Virus record (IMG/VR): IMGVR_UViG_3300032241_002057
Coordinates: 1-54,785 of that record
Origin: a virus
Direction: 5' to 3' (one strand)
Length of the DNA: 54,785 bases
The translations under genes and the position numbers were made by a program. This document shows, one piece after another, positions 17,501 through 25,297 of this stretch (its first letter is position 1; the number at the start of each line of letters is the position of its first letter). The notes below the pieces were generated by a model. The model was not told where the DNA came from and made no database searches. It was given only the letters and a program-made list of their open reading frames with translations.

Positions 17501-20368
17501 ACTATAATTGTAACTAAATGGGTCATCAGAATTATAGCCGGTATTTGATTGCCAATCTACCTGATTGTTTATTGCCCATTTATCAAATGCGCCTCTCTGT
17601 AATTGAATGTATTCAGCAGCGGTATAATCAGTTGTTCTCCAGCGACCCGGTTTATACGTTGTTATATCAAAAACTAGAGTTGTTTCAGGATTACTATATT
17701 GAGGTGGTAAGTTGTTAAACATGTTTAACTCAAATTGTAACCAAGCTGCTGCAACTGGATTTGTTAGTTGCTCTGGGTTATCAGTCATCTGCTGATTGTG
17801 AAGTATTGTTCCTAGCTGATTACCTTGATTATCTACCATAACAATACGTGCACCGTCGTGAGTTTGTATTGTTAGCTGAGGGGTTAGATAGCTGGTATCA
17901 AAGTATACCATAGGTTGAAAAGCAGAGGTAATACCTAATCTAGTAGCAGTTGCTGGGATATATAAAGGCGTAGACGCTTGGATCTGTCCATATGCACCGG
18001 GATATCCTCCATACCCTGTATTTGCCCACGGAGATGCAGGAGTTTTCCCAATATTAATTTGATTGAGAGCTGTTGTTAGCCACAGTGCGGTATTGTACGG
18101 ATCACACACAGATGGATCACTGTTTGCTGAAAAACCTTGCTGAGTAGCAATGTTAAACAACGCACGAATTAGTCGATTATAAAATCTAGTATAACTATTT
18201 TCTGCATATTGCATAGATTGAACAGGATCAGTTGGTGCAGTTGTTAGGTTAACATTTGACAACGGAACTGAGTTAAGCAAACTCAATTTGATCATTGGAG
18301 CTCTATGTTGTAGAATACTAAGGCCTAAACCTCTTTGCTGTGCAGTATCTCTATAATTGTTTACACCTAATGCCGAGCCAACTATACCAGTTTGATTTTC
18401 AATAATTTCTTGAAATTGTTGCAAAAACTGACTTCTACTAACTGTTGTTATTGGTAGATTATTTGGGTTTGCGCTGATGTTCAACGGAATTTGATAGTAC
18501 CCCGTTATATTCTCAGGTGCAACAGGATTCCACGATGCAATTTCGACGATGCTCCCTGCTGGTGCAGGAGATGTAAGAGTCACTACATTATTGTTTATAG
18601 TATAATCGATGCCGTTTATTAATAATGTCTCTGTTTGGTTGATATTAATATAAACGAATATTGTAGGTAATGTATTGATTTCTTGTACAGCTGGGGTTTG
18701 GTCTATAGTGAATACCGATGTTGCAGCTGAAATTACAAATTCATTTATGATATATTGTCTGCTTAATTGCGGTGCGGTATACCAACTATCAATATATGTA
18801 GTTGAATTGTTTACTCCTACTTTTGCAAACAGATACCCGTTATATTGAACTCGCTGAGAATTGTTAACATATGTAATGATATCTGTTTCTAGATTGTTGT
18901 TGAATACCCAATCACCAAATTGGTCAAGTTCTAATGATTGACCTATATAAGGATCAATTGGTTGATTAGGGTCTATTGCATATGAAAATACCTGGCTTCC
19001 TGCAAAATTACTACTTGGGTATATGCTAGGATCATTCAATGAGTTCCCGTCTACATCGTATAGTTGGAACAGAGGTGGTGTTAAACCTATCAATTGTTGA
19101 CAATTAGTAGTCCATTCGCTGTTATTGTATAAGATGTTAAGACCTTGATATTTTCCAAACAATACAACAGCTCTGTCCCCTTGCGACGGATCTCCGTTTG
19201 GTAATTGACATCCAAATGTGTCAACTGTTAATTGTATAGCACCGTTAGACACACCACTTACAATTAAAATTTTGCCTGCTACATCTGGGTGTTGATCAGC
19301 GATACCCAATATTCTCATACCATCTTGCAATGGTATTTGATTTATTGACCAAAACGGCTGTCCTACAATTGTACCGAATAAATTTGTATTTGTGTTGTCG
19401 ACTATTGTTATAGTACCGCGATTGTTTGTTCCGTAATTCCACAATTGAGTATTAACATCAAATTGCAATATAGGACGTTGTGCTTGAATTTCTGACAAAT
19501 TAGATACAGAAGAATTAGAGATAGCTATGACTTCTATGTGAAACCAGCGATTTCCTGCACTCCACTGATTATTGTCGACACATCCTCTGGCAATAGTTGC
19601 ATATAATGGTGATGATTCTAAATCACCTCCCCAACCATAAAGATCCCAACCTCCGAGATCCCAATTAGTTGATGCGGTATCAGTAAAATTAATTAATTGA
19701 ATGGATCGCCCAACGTTTCCAATAATAAATTGCTGTCCGTTTAATGATAAGGTGAGATCATTAGTTGGTATAATTTTAAGACCAGTTGTAAAAATTAGAG
19801 GTTTATCGGGTGTAAATGTAGCTAATGTGTTTGTAGATGTGTATAAAGCTGTACCTACGTAAGAAAACGATACCTGCCCTACCGCTGTGTTCTCTAAATC
19901 GGTTGTATCATACAACACTATGGCATCGGGTCCATTGGGTAACCAATAATAGTTTGAGTAATTAACAAACATGTCTAGGTCTATTGGCGGACTCCAAGAA
20001 TAATATTCTTGACTAAAAAGACGACTATGATTATTGGTTAATGCCCCTTGAAATGCCAGTTGTCCAATTAAATCCTCATAAAACATAGCGTTAGTGAGTT
20101 CTGGATTATTATAAGGATTACTCACAACCGTAGGGTCTAATTGGTAATTCTCTCTATTTGAATCTGGTTCAGGAATGTAAAAATCAGTTGATGAATTATA
20201 CCAAGGAGGTATATGTCCTACATAACCATCGAGAAATTCGACGCTTTCTGGTTGAAAGAGATGATTAACGGTTGCATTAAAAACCTTTTTTAATGCGTCT
20301 GTTTGCAAATACCCTGGTAGAAGTTCTATTGGGTATCTTTTGATATACGTATTATCGATGTTAGCCAT
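8555..20368 (-). CDS. Giant 3937-residue baseplate-region virion protein (gp7 position)
   Basis: It occupies over a fifth of the window and the slot after gp6 that gp7 (1032 residues, baseplate wedge) holds in T4. The N-terminus (KRYPIELLPGYLQTD, FLDGYVGHIPPWYNSST) and a middle part near residue 1600 (NYLENLLLDESVEFQFYQGF) look like baseplate or tail structural sequence; I see no clear gp7 match. Much of the rest is beta-rich modules: repeated DG-or-NG, DY, PPA-G units near residue 590 and from about 2970 on, four related Y-YV/F-I units around 2280-2500, and two GG-GYSVGD units near 3030 and 3265. The ATG overlaps the gp6 stop by eight bases. It probably forms a large wedge or peripheral baseplate structure. 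Confidence 0.7.
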   Translation of the reverse strand: MANIDNTYIKRYPIELLPGYLQTDALKKVFNATVNHLFQPESVEFLDGYVGHIPPWYNSSTDFYIPEPDSNRENYQLDPTVVSNPYNNPELTNAMFYEDLIGQLAFQGALTNNHSRLFSQEYYSWSPPIDLDMFVNYSNYYWLPNGPDAIVLYDTTDLENTAVGQVSFSYVGTALYTSTNTLATFTPDKPLIFTTGLKIIPTNDLTLSLNGQQFIIGNVGRSIQLINFTDTASTNWDLGGWDLYGWGGDLESSPLYATIARGCVDNNQWSAGNRWFHIEVIAISNSSVSNLSEIQAQRPILQFDVNTQLWNYGTNNRGTITIVDNTNTNLFGTIVGQPFWSINQIPLQDGMRILGIADQHPDVAGKILIVSGVSNGAIQLTVDTFGCQLPNGDPSQGDRAVVLFGKYQGLNILYNNSEWTTNCQQLIGLTPPLFQLYDVDGNSLNDPSIYPSSNFAGSQVFSYAIDPNQPIDPYIGQSLELDQFGDWVFNNNLETDIITYVNNSQRVQYNGYLFAKVGVNNSTTYIDSWYTAPQLSRQYIINEFVISAATSVFTIDQTPAVQEINTLPTIFVYININQTETLLINGIDYTINNNVVTLTSPAPAGSIVEIASWNPVAPENITGYYQIPLNISANPNNLPITTVSRSQFLQQFQEIIENQTGIVGSALGVNNYRDTAQQRGLGLSILQHRAPMIKLSLLNSVPLSNVNLTTAPTDPVQSMQYAENSYTRFYNRLIRALFNIATQQGFSANSDPSVCDPYNTALWLTTALNQINIGKTPASPWANTGYGGYPGAYGQIQASTPLYIPATATRLGITSAFQPMVYFDTSYLTPQLTIQTHDGARIVMVDNQGNQLGTILHNQQMTDNPEQLTNPVAAAWLQFELNMFNNLPPQYSNPETTLVFDITTYKPGRWRTTDYTAAEYIQLQRGAFDKWAINNQVDWQSNTGYNSDDPFSYNYSTVTDPQGNPIPGGWQGIYRWFYDTDRPHICPWEMLGFSQQPSWWTSQYGAAPYTSGNTALWQDLANGIIRQGPRAGTYSVWARPGLLSCIPVDTQGNLLPPVQAGCAGYLPTVHAAQAPWVFGDGGPVESAWIHSQYYPFVQSVTGYLMKPAAFIEYTWDSLRTEQIYSDTAESQWIYIDTNTRRASNQFYINRETPNTLVTGVNVPNESNLAYFASAGFEVWITEYIVSQGLAVTNYIGSIIRGGNVQLAHRMAGYINTTNFRAVVDSFGQLGYNSQIVPSENISTYLYRSTSTGTYVYSGVVIQQINGGWTVYGYDAVNPYFTTIPSNTAGPKVNIVIGNQQVTEYQSGQINVTNVVLYNTVMTSYQQVYDFLISYGRWLTSQGWVFEQYDVNAGAVLNWSQSAKEFLLWAQGSWANGTIIALSPSAGSTQLFQSVGMIQYVNGIIAGTYPVVDKAGNPIQSQNLNVLRDNGTITIQPNNDQGVYGLRLFTTTMEHAVFFDNLTAFGDVIYQPLYNLQQQRIKIYTYRANGWDGTIDAPGYIVIQNNVTVNGQTISSNTWTMTNNFEKTASDFTRYFNIDEPKNYEKITYGGTNTITSSTTLGAIDDQDIANLSKHLIGYQPRNYLENLLLDESVEFQFYQGFIRQKGTLATVNALLRSSTVIPTGSTFNYYDEWMIRVGTYGATALNVEMEYILPQADINYDPQWIRFFSATSNNQFSNVFDLVANDPLFITPPATYTTNIFGLRSSYASDPSSDIPTAGYAQLGESNFYAVNTNDLLGLYLQQSTTNNPLNPYNTVWQFITDNGEWMMWILAVAISQPSYTIQSQVFGEPTTIVTNEPHGLLNGDICVIFGVNGVPEINNTYIINSVTPTTFNIDLSTFVPGTGGTIWVYRPMRFASIFDRDTSAPPGGYMPGNLVYVDQGGIVPNAWTVYNYTQNGFVAYRQQPLQVDTNLIQSSQIFNLNTGENLASLEYFDPVKGRIPGQAQQELNYITDVDPATYNSGDTSGFLVNPTLAWSSAQLGQTWWDVSQVRYIDYEQGDESYRINTWGQIAPGTTVIVYEWIQSSIPPTEWDTAVANGTVITVNGNQLVPSGIVISTFNWSQINQYDSQNNPTTYYYFWVGNSTMPPAVISRSLSTQGISNLIQNPSLTNVPWYAAISNNSIILGNIKNLLNGVQISQRINYTSKANNENIYSEWQLIREGDPTSPINPTVWSRLKVSLVTFDGLGNDVPDYHLNVYNRYGTFIRPRQTWFVNRESASALFVDTFNSLVASSTTPIVYDPAKSSWRNYFDAAEPLPVQYTSISLNVTSITHSCVTTVTTENLAINDEIKFNNSFGEINKDSIYYVLSIISKTQFTISDTPGGYAINLTTSVVSDTVATNITNNTLYYIIGTSTSYISVNSTLGMKPSQPIVFSNSVGGLIAGNTYYVLDILSQTTFNVYSNYQYLPVILNTFANSDVAISSPAIITVTGIFSCATLISPLAVGQAVVITGTFSSGSIVGYTSGTTYYVIGTPTITTFQLSTSINGRPVVTTVSDGEINGISIAVQSINVTAIQTITNWDYQVADLAQRDGLIGAIIPGQLILVDSNSTTLSLWTIWEYTPLGNEIWTITQIQAYNTSRYWNYVTWYAAGYNNTNTPTQSVPTIAALDTIINPSAGQIVEVVNGGDGNYQWYAFLGGSWALVAQQNGSIEILPSIYQWAENFGGFDGAPFDSAGTGNIFNPTPSFDDNASTEFANIIDGIYYAIYPGPNSIELNTLFFAMTNYVVSEQLQADWIFKTSNMVFTGFNQNLGQPPLLAVDNTQSILDFINEAKPYHAQIENYTNGYSALNYGNVSVVDFDVPYAYLTTNTPNVAVLPGNIAVESSNLEGTSYYETYQAWFNNYAASTSISVQQYIDPSLVRQLSTKIIFDRISTPALVPGWGDSWSIFGWSAERINENFGAQTRIAEYYAPTPGMIPNIISDLMQGVLYKGQTIGNLGFQTEPGWSAGPWGGLIGWDANQFVIDAYLDQIIQGGQIPNYNTAIGNGSSISFPLLPGAQNPNNLVVWADGSLKLYGVDWIIPTYALDAYVVNGGSGYSVGDQINVVAGSGLVPVRLQVLSVSHGSITSVKILGKGSYNTVTPGPYQTVYPSVYPGSGTNATIGIVWDCSYIQFFTPPASSSTPNIYILYIGTTFQEPSYDLSDSIYDGYQFIQPYVDDNHPEELYPMLPRDCLIMDTYSIKNGGRPLVSTRVYQTDGVTDQFDLLIVPQSNQSVLAYLNGTLLSIGAGGDAVVNFDTKRLVLIETPAAGQILYITCIGFGGGSRSVANAYIVSGGGGYSVGDIITLGANIPFQTIGTVRPAKIQVESVGDQNDILTVSIYDPGLYPQLPIQPVSQSDISGVQNNGAYWDTGKWDDYAWDYGYGVDAKFNLSFTDNLNLYNFVGDGISFHKVIPNLNITNNSVMVVIDGVVIPNGTPGFTYFSNPSPGIDIVPPPAYGSTIIVATFDNSSFSQVTETMITFTNSSILTYNITTAPVGTEPPYVSTLVRKNGQIMQPPLMETWVGNGYQAEFIIDIDLTGASSGYPQVYVDSCLLTSDTDYILDLSAKTINFIKTILVGDTPVIVPNPILNGAAIVILCVNSDTEYQLSGSTITFLSGSIQVDDQIIITTYSQDIDYEFRTEEFVANNEGTYILADYPIDTGTIQVWYNNTLQTPQVNYKLITLPDSSGWEKSSWSTNAWDIELPKQLQVYIPNQSGWTTNTPIVISYMAGLPEAPAIAWRTTTGWDATLSTALDPTRETTLLSNVYTYSNSIEIADVTVITPPIQSVPGLVYINNELISFTQIQIAPTIDNPNRAFLVGIARNRLGTSGSPETMYSTTWYNGDGSTREFFIDSAAPAISTTIFVDGVIQVETIDYSFGPPNLEQPTYVIFNNPPDNGVKNIQITSLTNISYTTQLSHASGSTVIDAGIQVQIPGGYSWVSTPNGLQYSNSELGIFLLEHSGS

Positions 20369-23300
20369 TGCTATTAGTTATTCCTAAGACCGAATCGTTT
20401 AAACTTTGAACAATTTGTACGTTATTAACCGTTGCACAACTAATTGGTATTTGATCCGGACCGACTTGAATTTCAAATAAATCGCCAAATACAGCCTGTG
20501 CACTTATTGGCCTCATTACAATCGAACCTATTATTGTTGCAAGATTTTGATGTACATATGCAGCCATTTCTGTAAAGAAAAAACTATCACCAAAATCCCA
20601 ATTGCTAAGTGCAAAATATTGATTTATTGATTGTATAACCAAACTTTGTATTTGATTGTTTGTAAATGTGGTTCCTGGCACTGGTACAACAAGAAAATTT
20701 GCCTGTAATTCAGGCGCTGCTTGCGGCCCGAACAACAATACATAGGTCACTGGATGCCATACCATTTGATCTGTCATCATAGCATATTGATCTAAATTAC
20801 TAAAATTGGCTGCAAGTTGTGCACTGGTCTCTGGTACCGGTAATGTTGATAAACTTCCGTTGGTAGCAATCCAGTTTCTAAGGTTTGTATCGTATGCAGA
20901 TGTTAAAACGTACATATCTATTACGTTTGTAACAGCAGGATTAATTCTTTGGTCAGTCGGTGCATAATGTACCCATAAGAAGCTTAGATTATTACGACCG
21001 ATTCTAATTTTATAATTAGAGGTTACATCTACGAGTGTTCCAACTACTTCAGCTGAAATACTTTGATATTGATACATAATACCTTGACCAAATGTTTGAT
21101 TGGTTATATAAACTATTTTTCCTGGAGTCCAATATGTGTTGATCACAGTTTGGCCATTGATTATAACAGTGATCGGCGGCAATTGGTTTACATTTTGAAA
21201 TATTTGTGTTAGTGGTATTTGTATAGGTTGCCAATATTGGTATCCACTGGAATCGGTAGTATTAACCCAAAATAATAACAGTTGTGGTGTGTAACTTGGA
21301 TTTACTACCTCGTTATACTCTGTTGGATCATTTGGTACGCCATAATTATTACTTTGCCACATGGTAACACGTACACTACTTGGATCAGTATAGCCGTCGG
21401 GGTCTATTTGTTGACCTATAATTTGCCACAAATAGTCTTGTCCTAACGATGGCGCTGGGTAAAAACTCAAAACAGCATTATATTGTGTTGATGTAGCTGC
21501 ATTATTTAATGTTATGGTATTACCCATAACATTTAATACAGTTGTTGCTACTGGTATACCAACACCTATGACAATTTGTCCTTGAGTAATGCCAATGGTC
21601 GAGTCAAGAGTTATTGTGTAGCTTCCTGTTGATAAAACAGGCGCAGTAGAAGTTACAATTTCGGTTTGACTATTCGAATTTGTACCTAATATATTTATAG
21701 AATCATAATTTGCTGACCCTGTATTAGGGTTAAATGATTTTTCAAAATTATCAAAATAAAATTGATTTTGCGATGCACTTTCGAAAATGTATCTAGATGC
21801 TCTGCTGTTAACGACCCATCCTGCACCGTTCCATGTTACCAGTAATAGCCAACTGTTGTCTTTATTTGTGTTACTAGTATCGCCTGCATATTGCATACTA
21901 AAAGTATCAGACGAATTGAGGTCTGCAGTTGGTATTACTATCCAAAAATCTAAAGTTCCTGAACTATTTGGTATACCAGCTTGTGCATAACGTATACCAA
22001 ATGTTGTTTGCAATGCCATTGCTGCTGCAATAGAATTAACTGATGTAGGAGTTAATGTAGTATTGAATTCTGGTATAATTTGTATAGGAATATCATTACT
22101 AGCAACTGGAATACTCAATGTAATAGCTCCAGGCCCTGCATTTGGTCCAACTGTTATACCGTTGGTAGAGCCTGTTAAATTTATACCGGTTCCGTTTCCA
22201 ATAATACCTACAACCGATGCATATATTCCGCTGGCAAATTTGATTATCGAGCCTTTGTTTATGTACGCCAATACACTATTCACAGGGGCAGAATTACCAA
22301 CTTGAACTGCTACGTCTCCTACATAAAATGCTCCAGTACAAGTTTTAGTTGAGCTTGTAATACTGGTCCAGCTATATTCGCTTGGTATATTGATTGTTGG
22401 GTAGTAATAATAGTAAAATTGCTTTAATTCTGTAGCCGTTGTTTGATCGCCCAAACTACCATTTATCATAGGTTGTATTTGAGTATTGACTATGATTTGA
22501 TAATTTATTCCTGCATAATTTGATATTATATTGGTATTGAGGTCAGTTTCGCTGTAAAAAATACCGTCTGTGCAAACTACATTTAAATCATTATAATTGC
22601 CAGTAGGGTCGTTTATATTCAGATATCTACTTTGGCCACTATAAAATCTATTCACAGCTTTGACTTTGAGTATAGCAGCCTCTGATAATGGGAACAAATT
22701 GTAATCCTCGCCGTTCGCCATTCTATCTTGCGTGTAGTAAGTTTGAGGAGCATTCAACGCTATTTGTTGGTCAGGTTCACCGGCTTGCGCATTTGTAACG
22801 GTATATTGAAGATTTACCGCGAAAGCAACGTTCCAAATATTGTTTAAATTATCTGCATAGCCAAATGCAAAAACTTGGTTTAAAATATCATTAGGGGTAA
22901 TTTGATATGTTAAATTATTACTGACTCTGTACCACACACGAACAATTCCAACAGGTACATTACCAAATGTACCGTCAGCAAACCTTATGCTTATTTGGTC
23001 GTTCCCTGCAACGTTTCTGCTTATTACACTGTATATATTGCGTATGCTATTAGCTAGACTGTTATAGATAATGTTATTACCTACTACAGCCGGTACCTGC
23101 GTCCATTGACTAATAACAAGACCGTTATTATCTATAAGTTGCACCCAAACATCTGTTTGATTAACGTTATCTGCATTTACATCGATTATACGATTAGCTA
23201 TTGGTTGATCACATGCGTAATCTTGATATTGCATGGTCCCTTGCTTGAAGTAGAAAAAGAATCCGGTATTAGGGCTAGCGAACCCATTTCCGTCGTTTTG

Positions 23301-24050
23301 ATAAATTATACCCCAACTGTTTAACGGATTCGGCGATACCTCGTAAAATGATCCTGCATTAAGTAAATTGGTTGTTGTACCAGAATCAAAACTAACATTT
23401 ATTAATTCACAATTAATTGTGTTACCGGCTGCTGTTGCTATAAAAGGTAGAACACTGGTTGGTATAGATGTGTTATTCATTTCATAAAGTTGGGTTTGAA
23501 TACCGTTTACTACGCCAGACTGTGTTGGCTTACCAAATGTGTTGGTGCTGTTCAAAGTAGCATTCAATACCAAGATGAATTGCTCATACCAATTTGGGTT
23601 ATTTAGATCATTCCAATTGATTCGAATATTTTGAAGATTATTACCGTCAGCATCTATGATAGGTTGATCTGATATAATAGAAGTGATCTGAAGTAATCCG
23701 CTGGCTGGAATGCTGCGTTGCGGTTGATAAGATAGCATTCTAGCCAAACGGAATATGCTATCTCTGCGAGTAGCAGTTTCAATAAAATTTTCGCGAGTGT
23801 TTAGATCCATTCTAAACGCTAGACTTTGACCAAGATACGCTAGAAGATCAATTAATGCAACAAATTCGCTGCTTTCGATCCAATCAGTAAAATCCTCTGG
23901 ATAGTTGAGCCTAATGTAATTAATCATAGCTGTACGAATTGTAGAGAAATCGTATGCACTAAAATTTATTTGTGTATATGCAGTATAGATAACTTGCCAG
24001 TCTTGAGCAGCAAATAATTGGCTTTGTCTGACTTGTTGTGTAGTAGCCAT
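20361..24050 (-). CDS. gp6: Baseplate wedge protein gp6, enlarged
   Basis: 1229 residues, about twice the 660 of T4 gp6. The first 120 residues carry the best conserved part of the family: YDFSTIRTAMINYIRLNYPE, DWIESSEFVALIDLLAYLGQ, and RMDLNTRENFIETATRRDS. In T4 gp6 forms the ring of wedges joined to gp25, gp53 and gp7. The middle, roughly residues 480-900, holds inserted beta-rich, Ser/Thr/Asn-rich sequence that probably accounts for the extra length. The ATG at 24050 has an AAAGGAAA ribosome site 14 bases after the gp25 stop, and the 3' end overlaps the giant protein gene. Confidence 0.85.
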   Translation of the reverse strand: MATTQQVRQSQLFAAQDWQVIYTAYTQINFSAYDFSTIRTAMINYIRLNYPEDFTDWIESSEFVALIDLLAYLGQSLAFRMDLNTRENFIETATRRDSIFRLARMLSYQPQRSIPASGLLQITSIISDQPIIDADGNNLQNIRINWNDLNNPNWYEQFILVLNATLNSTNTFGKPTQSGVVNGIQTQLYEMNNTSIPTSVLPFIATAAGNTINCELINVSFDSGTTTNLLNAGSFYEVSPNPLNSWGIIYQNDGNGFASPNTGFFFYFKQGTMQYQDYACDQPIANRIIDVNADNVNQTDVWVQLIDNNGLVISQWTQVPAVVGNNIIYNSLANSIRNIYSVISRNVAGNDQISIRFADGTFGNVPVGIVRVWYRVSNNLTYQITPNDILNQVFAFGYADNLNNIWNVAFAVNLQYTVTNAQAGEPDQQIALNAPQTYYTQDRMANGEDYNLFPLSEAAILKVKAVNRFYSGQSRYLNINDPTGNYNDLNVVCTDGIFYSETDLNTNIISNYAGINYQIIVNTQIQPMINGSLGDQTTATELKQFYYYYYPTINIPSEYSWTSITSSTKTCTGAFYVGDVAVQVGNSAPVNSVLAYINKGSIIKFASGIYASVVGIIGNGTGINLTGSTNGITVGPNAGPGAITLSIPVASNDIPIQIIPEFNTTLTPTSVNSIAAAMALQTTFGIRYAQAGIPNSSGTLDFWIVIPTADLNSSDTFSMQYAGDTSNTNKDNSWLLLVTWNGAGWVVNSRASRYIFESASQNQFYFDNFEKSFNPNTGSANYDSINILGTNSNSQTEIVTSTAPVLSTGSYTITLDSTIGITQGQIVIGVGIPVATTVLNVMGNTITLNNAATSTQYNAVLSFYPAPSLGQDYLWQIIGQQIDPDGYTDPSSVRVTMWQSNNYGVPNDPTEYNEVVNPSYTPQLLLFWVNTTDSSGYQYWQPIQIPLTQIFQNVNQLPPITVIINGQTVINTYWTPGKIVYITNQTFGQGIMYQYQSISAEVVGTLVDVTSNYKIRIGRNNLSFLWVHYAPTDQRINPAVTNVIDMYVLTSAYDTNLRNWIATNGSLSTLPVPETSAQLAANFSNLDQYAMMTDQMVWHPVTYVLLFGPQAAPELQANFLVVPVPGTTFTNNQIQSLVIQSINQYFALSNWDFGDSFFFTEMAAYVHQNLATIIGSIVMRPISAQAVFGDLFEIQVGPDQIPISCATVNNVQIVQSLNDSVLGITNSNG

Positions 24051-24064
24051 TAATACATTTCCTT

Positions 24065-24448
24065 TTAAGCCATTGCGGCACTTCGATTATCAAAATTTAT
24101 TTCAAACGTACCGATGGCCTGCCATGGCACGTAGAACAGAGTCATTTGAATACTGAGACCAAATTGTTGTTGTGTGACGTTAATTGACTGTAATTGTACC
24201 CTCGGATCATTATTAACGACTTGTTGAGCTTCTGATATGATCAAATCTCTGACTTGATCGATTGGTTCAAATAGATAATCCCACCCCCCAAAACCGTATC
24301 CGGGCATCATTACTCTTTCATTTTTTTTGGTGTAAAATTCATTCAACAGATCTTGATTAACGATCGCGATGTCGGCTAATTGCTGACTACCGAAGGTATT
24401 AACCGTCGAATAGCCGACGAACATATTTTTACTAGTTAAAGTTGCCAT
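24065..24448 (-). CDS. gp25: Baseplate wedge protein gp25
   Basis: 127 residues, close to T4 gp25 (132). The PGYGFGGWDYLFEPID segment and the following VRDLIISEAQQVVNNDPRV are typical of the gp25/GPW family, whose members sit in the inner baseplate and help start sheath contraction. A longer reading from a TTG at 24499 has no ribosome site and no extra conserved sequence, so I chose ATG 24448. That start also lacks a ribosome site but has a CATAAATA late box five bases upstream. First gene of the long minus-strand tail transcript. Confidence 0.85.
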   Translation of the reverse strand: MATLTSKNMFVGYSTVNTFGSQQLADIAIVNQDLLNEFYTKKNERVMMPGYGFGGWDYLFEPIDQVRDLIISEAQQVVNNDPRVQLQSINVTQQQFGLSIQMTLFYVPWQAIGTFEINFDNRSAAMA

Positions 24449-24453
24449 AATGG

Positions 24454-24461
24454 TATTTATG
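24454..24461 (-). promoter_or_regulatory. Late-type box CATAAATA five bases before gp25
   Basis: Minus-strand CATAAATA, then CCATT, then ATG 24448. Placing the box at the usual -10 position would put the transcript start at or next to the A of the ATG. Confidence 0.5.
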
Positions 24462-24487
24462 CAAGTCAAAGATGGTATTTTTGCATG

Positions 24488-24516
24488 TTGACTGATCAAA
24501 TATTTTATGTTACAGT
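24488..24516 (+). promoter_or_regulatory. sigma-70-type promoter for the acyl carrier protein gene
   Basis: TTGACT (24488-24493), 17-base spacer, TACAGT (24511-24516). The predicted start is about 20 bases before the ACP ATG. It lies back to back with the late box of gp25. Confidence 0.4.
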
Positions 24517-24542
24517 TAATTCAGTTCTAAAAAGGATCGAAC

Positions 24543-24797
24543 ATGTCGACCATGACAGTCTATGATGTAATTATGGAGTATTTCAAAGAGAATTTTGACA
24601 CATCTCTTGAAATAACTTTAGAATCAAAATTAATAGAAGATTTGGGATGCGACAGTCTTGATGTTGTTGACTTAATTGTAAATTTAGAAAATAAATTAGA
24701 TCTTTCTGGAGAAAGTTTTGATTTAGCATTTGCATATGAAGCTGTTACAGTCGGAGATTTAATATCTGCTATCAAGAGAGAATATTCCATTGAATGA
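24543..24797 (+). CDS. acpP: Acyl carrier protein
   Basis: 84 residues with the ACP fold pattern: a helix, then EDLGCDSLDVVDLIVNLEN with Ser38 in the DSL motif, where host holo-ACP synthase attaches phosphopantetheine. The acidic helix II that docks partner enzymes is kept, and length matches bacterial AcpP. The ATG has an AAGGA ribosome site seven bases upstream. In a phage it could redirect host fatty-acid or lipid-A synthesis, or carry acyl groups for a phage enzyme. No acyltransferase or ketosynthase lies nearby, so a host pathway is the likelier partner. Confidence 0.88.
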   Translation: MSTMTVYDVIMEYFKENFDTSLEITLESKLIEDLGCDSLDVVDLIVNLENKLDLSGESFDLAFAYEAVTVGDLISAIKREYSIE

Positions 24798-24807
24798 TAA
24801 AAAAGAT

Positions 24808-25257
24808 TTAGTTCTTCGCCGCGTAAGCCTGTTGTGTCTTTAGACCAACAGATAGGCGCAGCGTTCTCCCTTGATTGTTAATATATTGTTCGATAATTAA
24901 TCTGTCAACGTCGCCCACTGAACTAATAAATGAACTACGATTCCAAAATACATGTCGTTTCCAGAATTGCTTTCGCAGATCAGCTTCAAATTTATTCCAT
25001 AGTTCGTAACTGGTTTGTTGTTTAATTACCTTAACAATTTGACTCGGACTTATATCAGGTCTAGCAGATACTAGTATATGAATATGATCTTTGTCGTGAT
25101 TAATTGTATCTATTGAAAATTTATGTGAAGTAGTTAATTGATTTATAATAGATATTATAAAATCACCATAGGTATTCATTAGCGGTTTTCGATATTTTAT
25201 AGTCAATACAATGTGATATTTGATCGAATATATAGAATTTGTTGTTTTTTGATACAT
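24808..25257 (-). CDS. tnpA: TnpA, HUH-Y1 transposase of the IS200/IS605 family
   Basis: 149 residues, the usual size for single-tyrosine HUH transposases. H58-I-H60 in KDHIHILVS is the metal-binding HUH motif and Y125 in IIEQYINNQG is the nucleophile that forms the 5' phosphotyrosine. The protein excises and inserts the element as single-stranded DNA by recognising the end hairpins. I chose ATG 25257 (MYQKTTNSIYSIKYHIV), where family similarity begins, rather than upstream codons. Its last codons form part of the left-end hairpin. A CATAAATA box lies 32 bases upstream, overlapping the tnpB start. Confidence 0.9.
   Translation of the reverse strand: MYQKTTNSIYSIKYHIVLTIKYRKPLMNTYGDFIISIINQLTTSHKFSIDTINHDKDHIHILVSARPDISPSQIVKVIKQQTSYELWNKFEADLRKQFWKRHVFWNRSSFISSVGDVDRLIIEQYINNQGRTLRLSVGLKTQQAYAAKN
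24829..24851. repeat. Left-end subterminal hairpin of the IS element
   Basis: CTGTTGTGTCT, TT, AGACCAACAG: an imperfect stem that TnpA would recognise on single-stranded DNA. Its right arm is identical to the right arm of the hairpin at 26539-26560. Confidence 0.6.
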
Positions 25258-25289
25258 TAAAGTGCTCTTTTTGACATCTGAACTAAATA

Positions 25290-25297
25290 TATTTATG
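25290..25297 (-). promoter_or_regulatory. Late-type box before tnpA
   Basis: Minus-strand CATAAATA, 32 bases before the tnpA start. On the plus strand the same place reads ACTAAATA five bases before the tnpB ATG. It would tie transposase expression to the phage late sigma, but could be chance in AT-rich DNA. Confidence 0.25.

Noticed and set aside
24560-24790. Reverse frame under the acyl carrier protein gene
   Set aside because: Complete overlap with a clear ACP and no ribosome site.
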